Notes under the pieces: model-generated | Seen by the model: the letters and a program-made list of their open reading frames with translations, nothing else | Databases searched by the model: none | What the model was told of the DNA's origin: nothing | Assembly (NCBI GenBank): GCA_023404955.1 | Contig: JAEXZY010000005.1 | Span: forward strand, 1 to 28,227 | DNA: 28,227 nt | Reading direction: 5' to 3' | Source of the DNA: Actinomycetes bacterium | Lineage (GTDB): Bacteria > Actinomycetota > Actinomycetes > Mycobacteriales > Mycobacteriaceae | Translations under genes and position numbers: made by a program | Shown: positions 1-7,717 of the stretch, piece by piece | Numbering within the stretch: the stretch's first letter is position 1 | Layout: every line of letters begins with the position of its first letter

Positions 1-110
1 GGGTTCGTTGACCGACACGGAAGAATATTATTCCCGGTGTGCGCCCAGGGCGAGGTGCTACTCGACCATTGCAGGAGAGCACTCCGCCTTGCTTAACGCC
101 CCCCGCAGCT

Positions 111-151
111 ATCTCACATCTAGAGAAACGAGATCGATCAGTTCTTGTCTC
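111..151. other. Serine-recombinase site-like element (copy 1)
   Basis: Positions 111-134 form an imperfect palindrome with ATCTC/GAGAT ends around TCTAGA, in the same 8-6-10 layout as the sites at 1359, 24310 and 28096, and 21 of 24 bases match the 1359 copy. TTCTTGTCTC follows at 142-151. It starts 23 bases after the start of TCTAGA, the same spacing as at the far end of the window. The likely role is a binding or crossover site for the recombinase encoded at 1497; this is inferred from the repeats only. Confidence 0.5.
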
Positions 152-175
152 GCAGGGACATGCTCGTGGTGGTGT

Positions 176-511
176 TCACTGCGCCCGCGGTTGCCAGCTT
201 TCCGACCAGTCCCATACGGGTGCGAGGGCGGTGCCGAGCGTGTGCCCGGTGACGGTGAGTTCCCAAGCGCCCGTGTCATTCTTAGTGGTGAGATTGGCGG
301 CGGAGAGCTGTTGAAGTCGCTCGGCGAGCATGCTGGACGAACAGTTTCCCATTCGGCGGCGTAGTTCGAGGAATCCGAGGGGGCCGGGTTCGAGTTCCCA
401 CACAATGCGCAAGACCCAGCGCTGCCCCAATAGTTCCATCGCCGCCAGCACGGGAGCGTTTGCAGGGTCGTCGGCCCGCTGGATGAACTCGGGACCACTT
501 GCGCTTCTCAT
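176..511 (-). CDS. HxlR-family winged-helix transcriptional regulator
   Basis: This 111-aa protein is a small DNA-binding regulator. The segment from about residue 20 (MELLGQRW, then VLRIVWEL, then GPLGFLELRRR) is the typical HxlR start: a helix with the LLGxRW motif followed by the winged helix. The family's usual length is 100-130 aa, so it looks complete. No N-terminal cysteine of the redox-sensing HxlR/HypR type is seen. It is divergent from the SDR gene at 562, and a perfect inverted repeat at 512-536 begins one base upstream of its ATG. The transcript may therefore be leaderless, with the protein repressing both genes. The inducer is unknown. The family call is secure; autoregulation is inferred. 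Confidence 0.85.
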   Translation of the reverse strand: MRSASGPEFIQRADDPANAPVLAAMELLGQRWVLRIVWELEPGPLGFLELRRRMGNCSSSMLAERLQQLSAANLTTKNDTGAWELTVTGHTLGTALAPVWDWSESWQPRAQ

Positions 512-536
512 TTAGAAGCAGCATAGTTGCTTCTAA
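512..536. promoter_or_regulatory. Inverted-repeat operator between hxlR and SDR genes
   Basis: TTAGAAGCA at 512-520 and TGCTTCTAA at 528-536 are perfect 9-bp arms separated by 7 bp. A further AGAAG lies at 540-544. It sits exactly between the two divergent starts (511 and 562), as expected for the binding site of the HxlR dimer. Symmetry and position are seen; binding is inferred. Confidence 0.65.
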
Positions 537-561
537 ATCAGAAGTAGTCCGAGGAGGCTGC

Positions 562-1323
562 ATGCCCTCACTGCGTGAGACAAAACGCCCGGTCGCGCTC
601 GTCACGGGTGCCTCGCGCGGCATCGGCGCCGAAGTTGCAGTTCAGCTCGGAGCGTTGGGCTATCACGTCGTCGTCAACTTCCGGGAGAAAGCCAAACGGG
701 CTGATGCGGTCGTCGAGGCAGTGCGGGCCGCCGGAGGGTCAGCGTCGAGCGTGCGAGCCGACCTCGTCGACGAAGCCGCTGTACGAGCCATGTTCGAGGG
801 AGTTATGGCGCGGTTTGGCCGCTTAGATGCGTTGGTGCTCAACGCATCCGGCGGCTTGGAGTGGGGTGCCGATCCTGGCTATGCACAGCGGCTCAACTGC
901 GACGCCCAGGTACGCCTGGCGCACCTCGCGTTGCCGCTGTTACCGAAACGGGGGCGGCTCGTCTTTATTACCAGTCACCAAGCTCATTTCCACGGCGTGA
1001 AGCCCGTGCCCCCCGACTACGTGCCTATCGCGGTGAGTAAGCGCGCCGGAGAAGACGCCCTGCGAAGTATGCGCCCACTCCTCGCTGACCGCGGCATCGA
1101 ACTCGTCGTGGTCTCTGGAGACATGATCGACGGCACAATCATCGTCCGACTGCTCGAACGCCGTGACCCCACAGCAGTAATCGCGCGTCGGGCGGCAGCG
1201 GGCGGGCTACCGACAGTCGCTGAATTCGCACAGGCGGTCACGCGAGCCGTCGACGATCCGTCGCCCGACGAGACCATTTACGTAGGGGGCGACGACTACC
1301 TGTCCGCAGCACGCCGCAACTAA
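562..1323 (+). CDS. Atypical short-chain dehydrogenase/reductase
   Basis: This 253-aa protein has an N-terminal Rossmann fold with the cofactor motif TGASRGIG at residues 15-22, the NAS motif after the fourth strand (VLNASGG) and a C-terminal substrate lid. The start at 562 is chosen because GAGGAGG lies about 5 bases upstream; an in-frame ATG at 499 would overlap the divergent gene's start. In the catalytic stretch SHQAHF...YVPIAVSKRAGE, the tyrosine is not at the YxxxK spacing: the residue four before the lysine is Ile. Activity is therefore either unusual or lost. It is divergent from an HxlR regulator that probably controls it. The substrate is unknown. Confidence 0.85.
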   Translation: MPSLRETKRPVALVTGASRGIGAEVAVQLGALGYHVVVNFREKAKRADAVVEAVRAAGGSASSVRADLVDEAAVRAMFEGVMARFGRLDALVLNASGGLEWGADPGYAQRLNCDAQVRLAHLALPLLPKRGRLVFITSHQAHFHGVKPVPPDYVPIAVSKRAGEDALRSMRPLLADRGIELVVVSGDMIDGTIIVRLLERRDPTAVIARRAAAGGLPTVAEFAQAVTRAVDDPSPDETIYVGGDDYLSAARRN

Positions 1324-1355
1324 GCCGTCTTCTCGGCGAACAGCACCACGACGGC

Positions 1356-1491
1356 TTCGTCTCAGATCTAGAGAAACGAGACAGGGCTAGCTGCCCTCAA
1401 CGGGCCTTCGTTACTCCAGGTCGCGCTGTCTCGTTTCTTGTCTCACACCGCGTGTCTCAGATCTCGACTGTCGGCGGCCAATGAGACAGTC
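1356..1491. promoter_or_regulatory. Probable res site of the first serine recombinase
   Basis: This non-coding stretch directly upstream of the recombinase holds repeated TGTCTC half-sites. Subsite I is the palindrome at 1359-1382 around TCTAGA. TGTCTC occurs in direct orientation at 1427, 1439 and 1453, and inverted GAGACA occurs at 1483-1488. TGTCTCGTTTCT at 1427-1438 reproduces the right arm of subsite I in reverse complement. Several imperfect subsites just in front of the resolvase gene is the layout of Tn3-family res sites, although the exact subsite borders are uncertain. The same DNA may carry the recombinase promoter. Confidence 0.6.
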
Positions 1492-1496
1492 GTCGC

Positions 1497-2081
1497 ATGA
1501 CGGCAATCCTGGGCTACGCCCGAGTCAGCACCACCGGCCAGGACCTCGACGCGCAGCTGGCTGTGCTCGCGGCCGCCGGCGTCGACACGGGCCGAATTTT
1601 CACCGACAAGCTCTCGGGGTCGGCCAGAACGGAGCGCCCTGGACTTGCTGCGATGCTCGACTACGCGCGAGCTGGGGACACGGTAGTCGTGGCGGCTGTT
1701 GACCGGCTCGGCCGTTCGGTCGCCGAAGTCACTCGCACCATCGCCGACTTCGGTGAACGCCAGATCATGCTGCGTGCGCTCCGGGAAGGGGTCGACACCG
1801 CCACTCCTGCAGGCCGCGCCGTGGCGGCCATCATGGCGACCCTCGCTGAACTCGAACTCGAACTGGGCCGGGAACGCCGCGCCGCCTCCCGCCATTCACG
1901 CCGTTCACGGCAGCTACCAGCGACAAAGCCAACAAAACTCAGCCCCGATCGACAAGAGCAGCTGCGACGCCTGGCAGCAACGGGAGAACCTGTTACGGAG
2001 CTTGCTGCCGCGTTTGGGATCGGCCGGGCCACCGCCTACCGATACCTCGCCAATGACGAAGCGACGCAACCAAATGCCTGA
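1497..2081 (+). CDS. Small serine recombinase (resolvase/invertase family)
   Basis: This 194-aa site-specific recombinase would cut and rejoin DNA through a covalent serine link. The N-terminal catalytic domain begins GYARVST, with the nucleophile Ser11, and carries the DRLGRS motif near residue 70. A long helix follows (the ELELELGRERR region), and a C-terminal helix-turn-helix lies near residues 155-188. Length and order match Tn3-type resolvases. No Tn3 transposase is present. The likely res lies immediately upstream, and related sites occur at 111, 24310 and 28096. The gene overlaps the TIGR02391 gene downstream in another frame, so the two may be co-translated. It could be a resolvase or a DNA invertase. 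Confidence 0.9.
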   Translation: MTAILGYARVSTTGQDLDAQLAVLAAAGVDTGRIFTDKLSGSARTERPGLAAMLDYARAGDTVVVAAVDRLGRSVAEVTRTIADFGERQIMLRALREGVDTATPAGRAVAAIMATLAELELELGRERRAASRHSRRSRQLPATKPTKLSPDRQEQLRRLAATGEPVTELAAAFGIGRATAYRYLANDEATQPNA

Positions 2082-2916
2082 GCCAGCATGGAAGCTCGGG
2101 ACCTTAACCGCGGTGGCACAAGTGCTGGGCGACACCCAAGACGGCCTCAACGGATATCAGATTGGTCAGCTGCTCGGCCGGCTGAACATGGAAGACCCCG
2201 GAGCCCTGAACATGGAAGACCCCGGAGCCGGTCTGACCAAATGGAAACGGCTGGAGGAGGCGTTCGTACGCCGACAGAACACCGATGGCCATCCGCAGCG
2301 GATCATCACGTTCATTCAGCACGCTATGGACCCCACCAACTACGTCGGCAGACCTGAGCTGTTCACGCTGCGCCAAGACCAGCTCGATGAGGTCCTGACC
2401 TTCGTCGGTCTCCGCGTTGAAGACACCGGCAAGGTACACCGCGGCCCCCGGTCCTCCACCCTGGATGAGGCATCACGCAACGCCACCTCACTGCGGGCAG
2501 AGCTACGACGCCGAGACACCCACGACGAAGTGCTGCGCTACTGCACCGTGGAGCTACTCAAGAAGAACAACTTTCACGCCTCCCTGGAGGCGACTAAGAG
2601 CGTGTTCGAACGAGTTCGGCAGATGTCGGGCCTCAGCGGCGACGGCGCCCCACTGATAGACGCGGCCCTGTCCCTTGGGAAATCAGGAGCACCAGTCATT
2701 GCGATCAACGATCTGGCCTCTCAAACCGATCGTGATGAACAAACAGGCTTCGCCAATCTCATCAAAGGACTGGCTGGCATGTTCAGAAACCCAGTGGCTC
2801 ACGATCCGCGTGCCCTACGAACGGTCACTGACACCCAGTTGCTTGAACTGGCTACGGCGCTATCGCTGGTACACCGCCGACTCGATGCTGCTACTGCGAC
2901 CCGCCCATCCACCTAG
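2053..2916 (+). CDS. TIGR02391/Ymh-family protein with HEPN-type RNxxxH motif
   Basis: This protein is 287 aa if it starts at 2053 and 280 aa from the ATG at 2074; both starts overlap the end of the recombinase gene (stop at 2081). The C-terminal half, with TRDEQTGFANLIKGLAGMFRNPVAHDPR-like sequence, fits the TIGR02391 (Ymh) family. The motif FRNPVAH near residue 245 has the R-x4-H spacing of HEPN ribonucleases. Members often lie in mobile or phage-defence DNA, so an RNase or abortive-infection role is plausible but inferred. The N-terminal half contains an exact 24-bp tandem duplication that duplicates LNMEDPGA. Overlap with a recombinase suggests it is cargo of that element. Confidence 0.7.
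   Translation: MTKRRNQMPEPAWKLGTLTAVAQVLGDTQDGLNGYQIGQLLGRLNMEDPGALNMEDPGAGLTKWKRLEEAFVRRQNTDGHPQRIITFIQHAMDPTNYVGRPELFTLRQDQLDEVLTFVGLRVEDTGKVHRGPRSSTLDEASRNATSLRAELRRRDTHDEVLRYCTVELLKKNNFHASLEATKSVFERVRQMSGLSGDGAPLIDAALSLGKSGAPVIAINDLASQTDRDEQTGFANLIKGLAGMFRNPVAHDPRALRTVTDTQLLELATALSLVHRRLDAATATRPST
2182..2229 (+). repeat. Exact 24-bp tandem duplication inside the Ymh-type gene
   Basis: The 24 bases at 2182-2205 are repeated without change at 2206-2229. Being a multiple of three, the duplication keeps frame and doubles the peptide LNMEDPGA. Perfect identity suggests a recent slippage event or an error. Confidence 0.9.
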
Positions 2917-2966
2917 CCATCCTCCAAATCCCAAAATTGCACTGGGGCAACCGAATATGCTCTGGA

Positions 2967-3239
2967 TCAGATGCCGGGATGTTCCCCCTCATCATCTTCG
3001 TGGAACCAGTCGACGTCCTCGCCGAACACCTCGCGGGCGGCCGCCGCAAGCTCGCCGAGCGTGTCATGACGGTCGGTGTTGCTGATCGCGTCATCGCGCA
3101 TGCGATGGATCCGATCCGGAACATCGGGGTGCGAGACAAAGAGCCCCCACCGCGCGGCGGCGTCGTCGCAGCGCTTGGGGAAAACTTCGGTGAAGTGCTT
3201 GACCATCGGCTCAACACTGCTAAAACTGGTTGGACTCAT
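2967..3239 (-). CDS. Small acidic protein of unknown function
   Basis: This 90-aa protein has no family that I recognise. It contains WGLFVSHPDVPDRIHRMRDDA in its middle and a very acidic C-terminus (EVFGEDVDWFHEDDEGE). An in-frame TGA lies directly before the ATG at 3239, so the start is this ATG or the next Met (MVKHF, 11 codons in). No strong ribosome site is visible. It lies between the Ymh-type gene and a dead IS256 transposase. Its Asp- and Glu-rich, low-complexity end gives opposite-strand open frames, so strand assignment rests on protein-like composition alone. Confidence 0.4.
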   Translation of the reverse strand: MSPTSFSSVEPMVKHFTEVFPKRCDDAAARWGLFVSHPDVPDRIHRMRDDAISNTDRHDTLGELAAAAREVFGEDVDWFHEDDEGEHPGI

Positions 3240-3257
3240 TCAGCGGGAACACGCCAG

Positions 3258-3299
3258 CAGCCTTCTGCTCAGCCTTCTGCTCCGCCGAGCAGAAGGCTG
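3258..3299. repeat. 12-bp tandem repeat followed by its inverted copy (hairpin)
   Basis: CAGCCTTCTGCT occurs twice in tandem (3258-3269 and 3270-3281). GAGCAGAAGGCTG at 3287-3299 is the perfect inverted complement of the second copy plus one base, with a CGCC loop. This can form a 13-bp hairpin at the left end of the transposase remnant. It may mark the damaged left end of the insertion sequence. Confidence 0.7.
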
Positions 3300-4027
3300 C
3301 CGTCGAGCTGGTCCGACTGGCACAGGAACAGGGCCTGTCGCTGACTGGGCCGCCCCGACGGGCTGCTCAAACAGCTGACCAAGACGGTCCTGGAGACCGC
3401 ACTCAATGAGGAGATGACCGAGCACCTCGGTTATGAGAAACACGACCCGCCGGAGGCGGGGTCGGGCAACATCCGCAACGGGACCCGCACCAAGACGGTG
3501 CTGACCGACACCACCGGCCCGGTCGAACTCGACGTGCCGCGCGATCGGGCATCCACGTTCGAGGCCCAGATCGTCAAGAAACGTCAACGCCGATTGTCCG
3601 GGGTCGATGAGGTGGTCTTGTCGTTGTACGCCAAAGGGCTTACCACTGGGGAGATTTCAGCGCATTTCGCTGAGATCTACGGCGCGTCGGTCTCGAAGGA
3701 GACGATCAGCCGCATCACCGACAAGGTCATCGAGGAGATGAACGATTGGTCGGTGCGGCCACTCGGTGAAACCTACGCCGCGATCTTCATCGACGCGATC
3801 GTGGTGAAGGTCCGCGACGGTCAAGTCGCCAACCGCCCGTTCTACGCCGCGATCGGAGTGACCCTGGCCGGGGAACGCGACATCCTCGGATTGTGGGCCG
3901 GCACCGGCGGGGAGGACTGGACCCGACCGGTGCCGGCAGGGCACGATGGACGATGCGGTGGAAACCTGCCCTGAATGCGTTCGCGATCACCTTCGCCGAT
4001 CGATTCCCGGCAGCCGAAACCTACTGA
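3288..4027 (+). pseudogene. IS256-family transposase remnant (frameshift and internal deletion)
   Basis: Three pieces of one transposase can be read. The first (from 3288, EQKAAVELVRLAQEQG) leads into DGLLKQLTKTVLE only if one C is removed from the C-run near 3352-3355, so there is a frameshift. The main open frame (3414-3974) gives the N-terminal half, including MTEHLGYEKHD, IVKKRQRRLSG, KGLTTGEISAHFAEIYG and the first catalytic Asp in FIDAIVVKVRDG. At about 3913 the sequence jumps, in another frame, to the usual C-terminus LDPTGAGRARW...RWKPALNAF...AAETY, ending at 4027. The middle, with the second Asp and the Glu of the DDE triad, is gone. It cannot be active. Terminal inverted repeats and target duplications were not identified. 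Confidence 0.85.
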
Positions 4028-4075
4028 TGAAAACCGCCGGAAACACCGTTAGCGAGATAGTCCCACAGTCCCCCC

Positions 4076-5719
4076 TCATTGTTCCTTATCGCGGGTTGAG
4101 CCTTGGTTGCGTTTCTTGGTGCGGTACATGTTGTGGTCGGCGAGGCGCAGGATGTCGGTGGGGCTGCGTTGTTCATCGGGCCTTATTAGGGTGCTGCCGA
4201 TGCTGGCGTGGATGTGCAATGTTGTTTCCTGCAGGTTCATCGGTGCCGACAGCGCGTTATGCAGGGCGCGCGTCTGCTGGTCGACGTCGATGTGGGTGTG
4301 ATCGCCGAAGAGCAGGATGACGAATTCATCGCCGCCCCAGCGCCCGACGGCGTCTTCGGGATCTACGGCATGGCGTAGGCGTTGGGCGGCGATGCGCAGT
4401 ACGTCGTCGCCGGCGGCGTGGCCCAGGGTGTCGTTGATGATCTTGAGGTTGTCTAGATCGAGGAATAGCACCGCGCCGAGGCGCCGACCGTTGCTGGGAT
4501 GGGTCAGTGCGGTGATGCAGGACAGAATGTGGGTGCGGTTGGGCAGCCCGGTCAACGCGTCGTGGGTGGCCTGGTAGGTGAGGTGTTGCCGAGCAACGTG
4601 TTGGTCGGTGATGTCGTGGATGGTGATGATCACCGAGGAATGGGGGGGATCGGCGGGATCTAAGAGCCGACAACTTCCCGAAAGCCACACCCGGCGCCCG
4701 TCGATGCGGTCGAAACCCAGGATGCGCCCGCTGAGCGCGACACCGGTCTTCAGCGTCTGGACGATTGGATGCTCATCACCGCTGAGACGTCGCTCGTCAG
4801 GTTCATAGAGGGGGATGTCGTCAACGCGGGCCACGTGGTAGACGTCGAGTAGCTCGTCGACGCTGGCGCCGAGGATGTTTTCGGCAGCGGGGTTGGCCAT
4901 TTCGGGGCGGCCGTCGGCGCCGAGGATGACGACCCCGGCGTCCATCGACGCCACCACGGTGTGAAAGCGCTGTTCAGCACGGCGCAACGCGGTGAGGTCC
5001 GCGCAGACCAGGACGTAGCCGGTGTCCATCGCCGCGACAGACACCCGCACCGTGAGGGCGGTTCCGTCGGCGGCGTGGTGGAGGGTGTGCACCACGCCCC
5101 CGGCGGCGATGATCCCCGCCGGGTCCAGCGGCGCGCCGACCGCCCCGCTCACGGGGCGACCCATGACCTCGGCGGCGGTGCGCCCGTAGATGCCCGCGGC
5201 CGCGGGATTCCAGCTGGTGACAGCACCGGCCGCGGTGGTGGCAATGAGTGCGTCGCTGACATGGTGGACCAATGCCGCCCGATAGCGCAGGTCCTCGGCG
5301 GTCCGCTGAGCAGTCACGTCCTGGAAGACCACTTGGAACGCGGTCCGGTTCTGCCATCGGATCCGCACCGCCACCGCGATCGCCTCGATGGCGGTGCCAT
5401 CGAGCCGCAGCATCACACCAGCTGAGGGAGCGGAGGCCTCGCCAAGTTTTCGCAATGCAGCGACGCGTGCCCGAATCCCGTCGACCGCGTCGGGGCGAAC
5501 GAACTCGGCCAGGTCGCGACCCACCAGCTGAGCATCCGACTCCGCTGTCATCCACGCCACGAAGGCTGGATTGACATAGACGAGCACCTCGCCGTCATGC
5601 ACGCACACCGGGCTAGGGCTGTGTTCAGCCAGCTGCCGACAGCTCCGCTCATAGGCGCGCTCCCGCTGATACCAGCAACCACCCACCCCAGATGTGAGCG
5701 CCATCATTTGCCTGCGCAC
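4076..5719 (-). CDS. Diguanylate cyclase with PAS sensor domains and GGDEF domain
   Basis: This 547-aa protein would make cyclic di-GMP from two GTP. Three PAS-like segments are visible: about residues 30-130 (HSPSPVCVHDGEVLVYVNPAFVAW), 150-235 (ALIATTAAGAVTSWNPAAAGIYG) and 255-375 (SMDAGVVILGADGRPEMANPAAENILG). The GGDEF domain spans about 390-535, with HDALTGLPNR, the metal-binding FLDLDNLKIINDTLGH and an intact GGDEF near 462. The inhibitory-site RxxD normally just upstream reads DPED, so product inhibition is probably lost. No membrane segment is seen, so it is likely cytoplasmic. It is divergent from a broken EAL gene, its probable antagonist. Confidence 0.92.
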   Translation of the reverse strand: MRRQMMALTSGVGGCWYQRERAYERSCRQLAEHSPSPVCVHDGEVLVYVNPAFVAWMTAESDAQLVGRDLAEFVRPDAVDGIRARVAALRKLGEASAPSAGVMLRLDGTAIEAIAVAVRIRWQNRTAFQVVFQDVTAQRTAEDLRYRAALVHHVSDALIATTAAGAVTSWNPAAAGIYGRTAAEVMGRPVSGAVGAPLDPAGIIAAGGVVHTLHHAADGTALTVRVSVAAMDTGYVLVCADLTALRRAEQRFHTVVASMDAGVVILGADGRPEMANPAAENILGASVDELLDVYHVARVDDIPLYEPDERRLSGDEHPIVQTLKTGVALSGRILGFDRIDGRRVWLSGSCRLLDPADPPHSSVIITIHDITDQHVARQHLTYQATHDALTGLPNRTHILSCITALTHPSNGRRLGAVLFLDLDNLKIINDTLGHAAGDDVLRIAAQRLRHAVDPEDAVGRWGGDEFVILLFGDHTHIDVDQQTRALHNALSAPMNLQETTLHIHASIGSTLIRPDEQRSPTDILRLADHNMYRTKKRNQGSTRDKEQ

Positions 5720-6397
5720 GCAGTCACCCCGTCATGGTGCAGACGGTCATCTCCCGTGCTCAACGCCCCATGTTCCAGTCGATGCTACTACGGCATGTCG
5801 CGATTGGGCTGCTCCTGAAGACTCTAGAAAGATAGGTTACGCCTTCTGCAGCAACGTCAATATTTGTTGATGAACAGGGGTCCAGTGTCAGGCGGTAAGC
5901 CCGCAAGATTTGCCACTTCGGTAAGAGATCGCACTCATGTGATGCCTGCTGATTCAGGAGTCTCGTTTGATCACGAATTCGGCGTCGATTCGGGAGACAC
6001 CAACCCCGGGCGTTCTCATGGTGAGCGTGCTGGCAATCGGTCCCAGCTCGATCACGTGGGGGTAAGCGTCAGCGGGCAACGATGCCGGCTGCTGCTGTTG
6101 TTCCCACTCCCGGGGAGCGACGTCGATGGGCATCGGCTTGCAGGCGCGTTCAGACGCCGATGATTGGTGGCGGATGTTACGTCCGGCCCTTTCTTTCTTC
6201 CTACAAATCTGCTTGCCTCCATTGAAGTGGCAGTCATGAGATAGGGTTCTGCTGTCGGGAAACCACCACCGGGTGACGAATGGCACTTCATCAACGTCGT
6301 AGCAAGGCTGCAAATACGACAACCCCGGAAAAGTGACTGATCAGACTGGCCAGCAAAAAGGGAATGTCCGGCGATTTCTCGGTTTACCCTGGCTGCT
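5720..6397. other. Long intergenic region between the c-di-GMP genes
   Basis: This is 678 bp between divergent genes and is relatively AT-rich around 5820-5880 and 6180-6380. It must contain both promoters, but none can be picked with confidence. Minus-strand frames at 5954-6322 end in sequence with a weak look of a TetR C-terminus (LPADAYPHVIELGP), possibly a gene remnant; I do not call it a gene. No RNA gene, strong hairpin or res-like site was found. Confidence 0.4.
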
Positions 6398-7619
6398 GTG
6401 GGGGCCGACAATGACCGACACCTTGATGGCAGAGGAATTGTGCCCTCGGTTCCGGTGGATTTGATCGAGACCCTCCTGGGTTACTTGCGGCGTCATTTGG
6501 GCCTAGATACTGCGTGGCTGAGCGCTTTTCGCGATGGCATGCAGATCTTCGAAGTGCTCGATGGAGATATTGACGCGGTGGGTTTGAGCTGCGGCGATGG
6601 ATCAAGCCTGGCCAACTCGTACTGCATTCGCGTCCTTGATGGACGACTGCCGTCAATCGTTGCCGACACAGCGGCTAACCAAACCACCGCCGAACTCGCT
6701 GTTACCGACGAACTGCATCTCGGCGCCTACGTGGGAGTACCGGTCCACGATGCTGCTGGGATCACTGTGCATTGTCAGCAGCCACAGCAAGCCTGACCTC
6801 AACGATGCCGACCTACGGATAGTCAAGCACGTGGCCCGTTTCATCGGATCCTTAATGCAACCGGCCGCTGACGCCGGAGAGACTGCTGCCCAGCGCGCCA
6901 CCATCCGCCGCGTTGTTGCCGAGCAGGACTTCGAAGTCGTCTTCCAAGCGGTCCACGAATCGACCACTGGCGCTGTGGTCGGCGTCGAGGCGTTGTCCCG
7001 GTTCACCTGTAAGCCGTTTCGGCCCGATCTGTTTTTCGAACAAGCTGCCCTGCTGGGACTCGACATCGAGCTGCAGATCGCCGTTGTAGAACGAGTGGTG
7101 TCGTTACTGCCGCACCTGCCCGCCGAGGTCTTCGTTGCCGTCAACGTTTCGCCGAAGGCGGCCTTACTCGCGCCGTGGGCAGAGCTGCTGGCAACAGTCG
7201 ACCCCGCACGGTTGGTACTTGAAATCACCGAGCACGACGCCGTGCATGACTACGCAGAGCTCAGCGGCATTCTGACACCATTGCGGCAACGCGGATTGCG
7301 GGTCGCCGTCGATGATGTCGGCGCTGGGTTCGCCTCCTTCGCGCACGTATTCAAACTCGATCCCGACATCGTCAAGATCGACCAGTCCATCACCCGCAAC
7401 ATCGATTGCAATGACAACAACACCCGCCGGCTACTAGTACAGGCGATCGTTGAAATAGCCGAGCACAGCGGTGCGCGAGTGATCGCCGAGGGCGTAGAAA
7501 CCCAAGGTGAACTGGACTCACTTCGCGCCGCCGGCATCGCCTGGACGCAGGGTTATTACCTGAGCCGGCCAAAACCTCATACGCACGGTTTCCCGCCCGC
7601 GGAAACCGACAGCCTGTGA
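6398..7619 (+). pseudogene. GAF-EAL cyclic di-GMP phosphodiesterase split by a frameshift
   Basis: An N-terminal GAF domain (from GTG 6398: LIETLLGYLRRHLGLDTAWLSAFRDG to LGAYVGVPVHDAAG) runs in one frame to about 6760. It continues in another frame as SLCIVSSHSKPDL and then a complete EAL domain to 7619. One extra base near 6761, or two missing, explains the switch. The EAL domain keeps its key residues: VEALSRF, VAVNVSP, LEITEHD, VDDVGAGFAS, DIVKIDQSI, VIAEGVET and QGYYLSRP. If intact it would hydrolyse c-di-GMP, opposing the cyclase at 4076. It is a pseudogene, a sequencing error or a reversible frameshift. A separate EAL-only product from an internal start is possible. Confidence 0.8.
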
Positions 7620-7658
7620 CGAGCCTCATCCAGTGCGGGGACAGGGCCGGCCCGAGAC

Positions 7659-7681
7659 GTCTCGAAGTCTACAAACGAGAC
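7659..7681. other. Degenerate recombinase site-like element
   Basis: GTCTCGAAGTCTAC followed by AAACGAGAC resembles the right arm of the TCTAGA sites (AAACGAGACAG is identical to 1375-1385), but the core reads TCTACA and the element is one base shorter. It lies just after the EAL gene and just before the truncated cutinase, so it may mark a recombination joint. Confidence 0.35.
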
Positions 7682-7717
7682 AGACGCCGAGTCGGCTCAT
7701 TTGAACCATGCATATAC

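Noticed and set aside
5819..5835. TCTAGA at 5822 as another recombinase site
   Set aside because: It lacks the GTCT/AGAC arms in the 8-6-10 layout, and only the core hexamer fits.
5954..6322. Minus-strand 122-aa frame as a TetR-type gene
   Set aside because: Only the last 60 residues have a vague TetR look. The N-terminal HTH is absent and the rest is unlike a protein.
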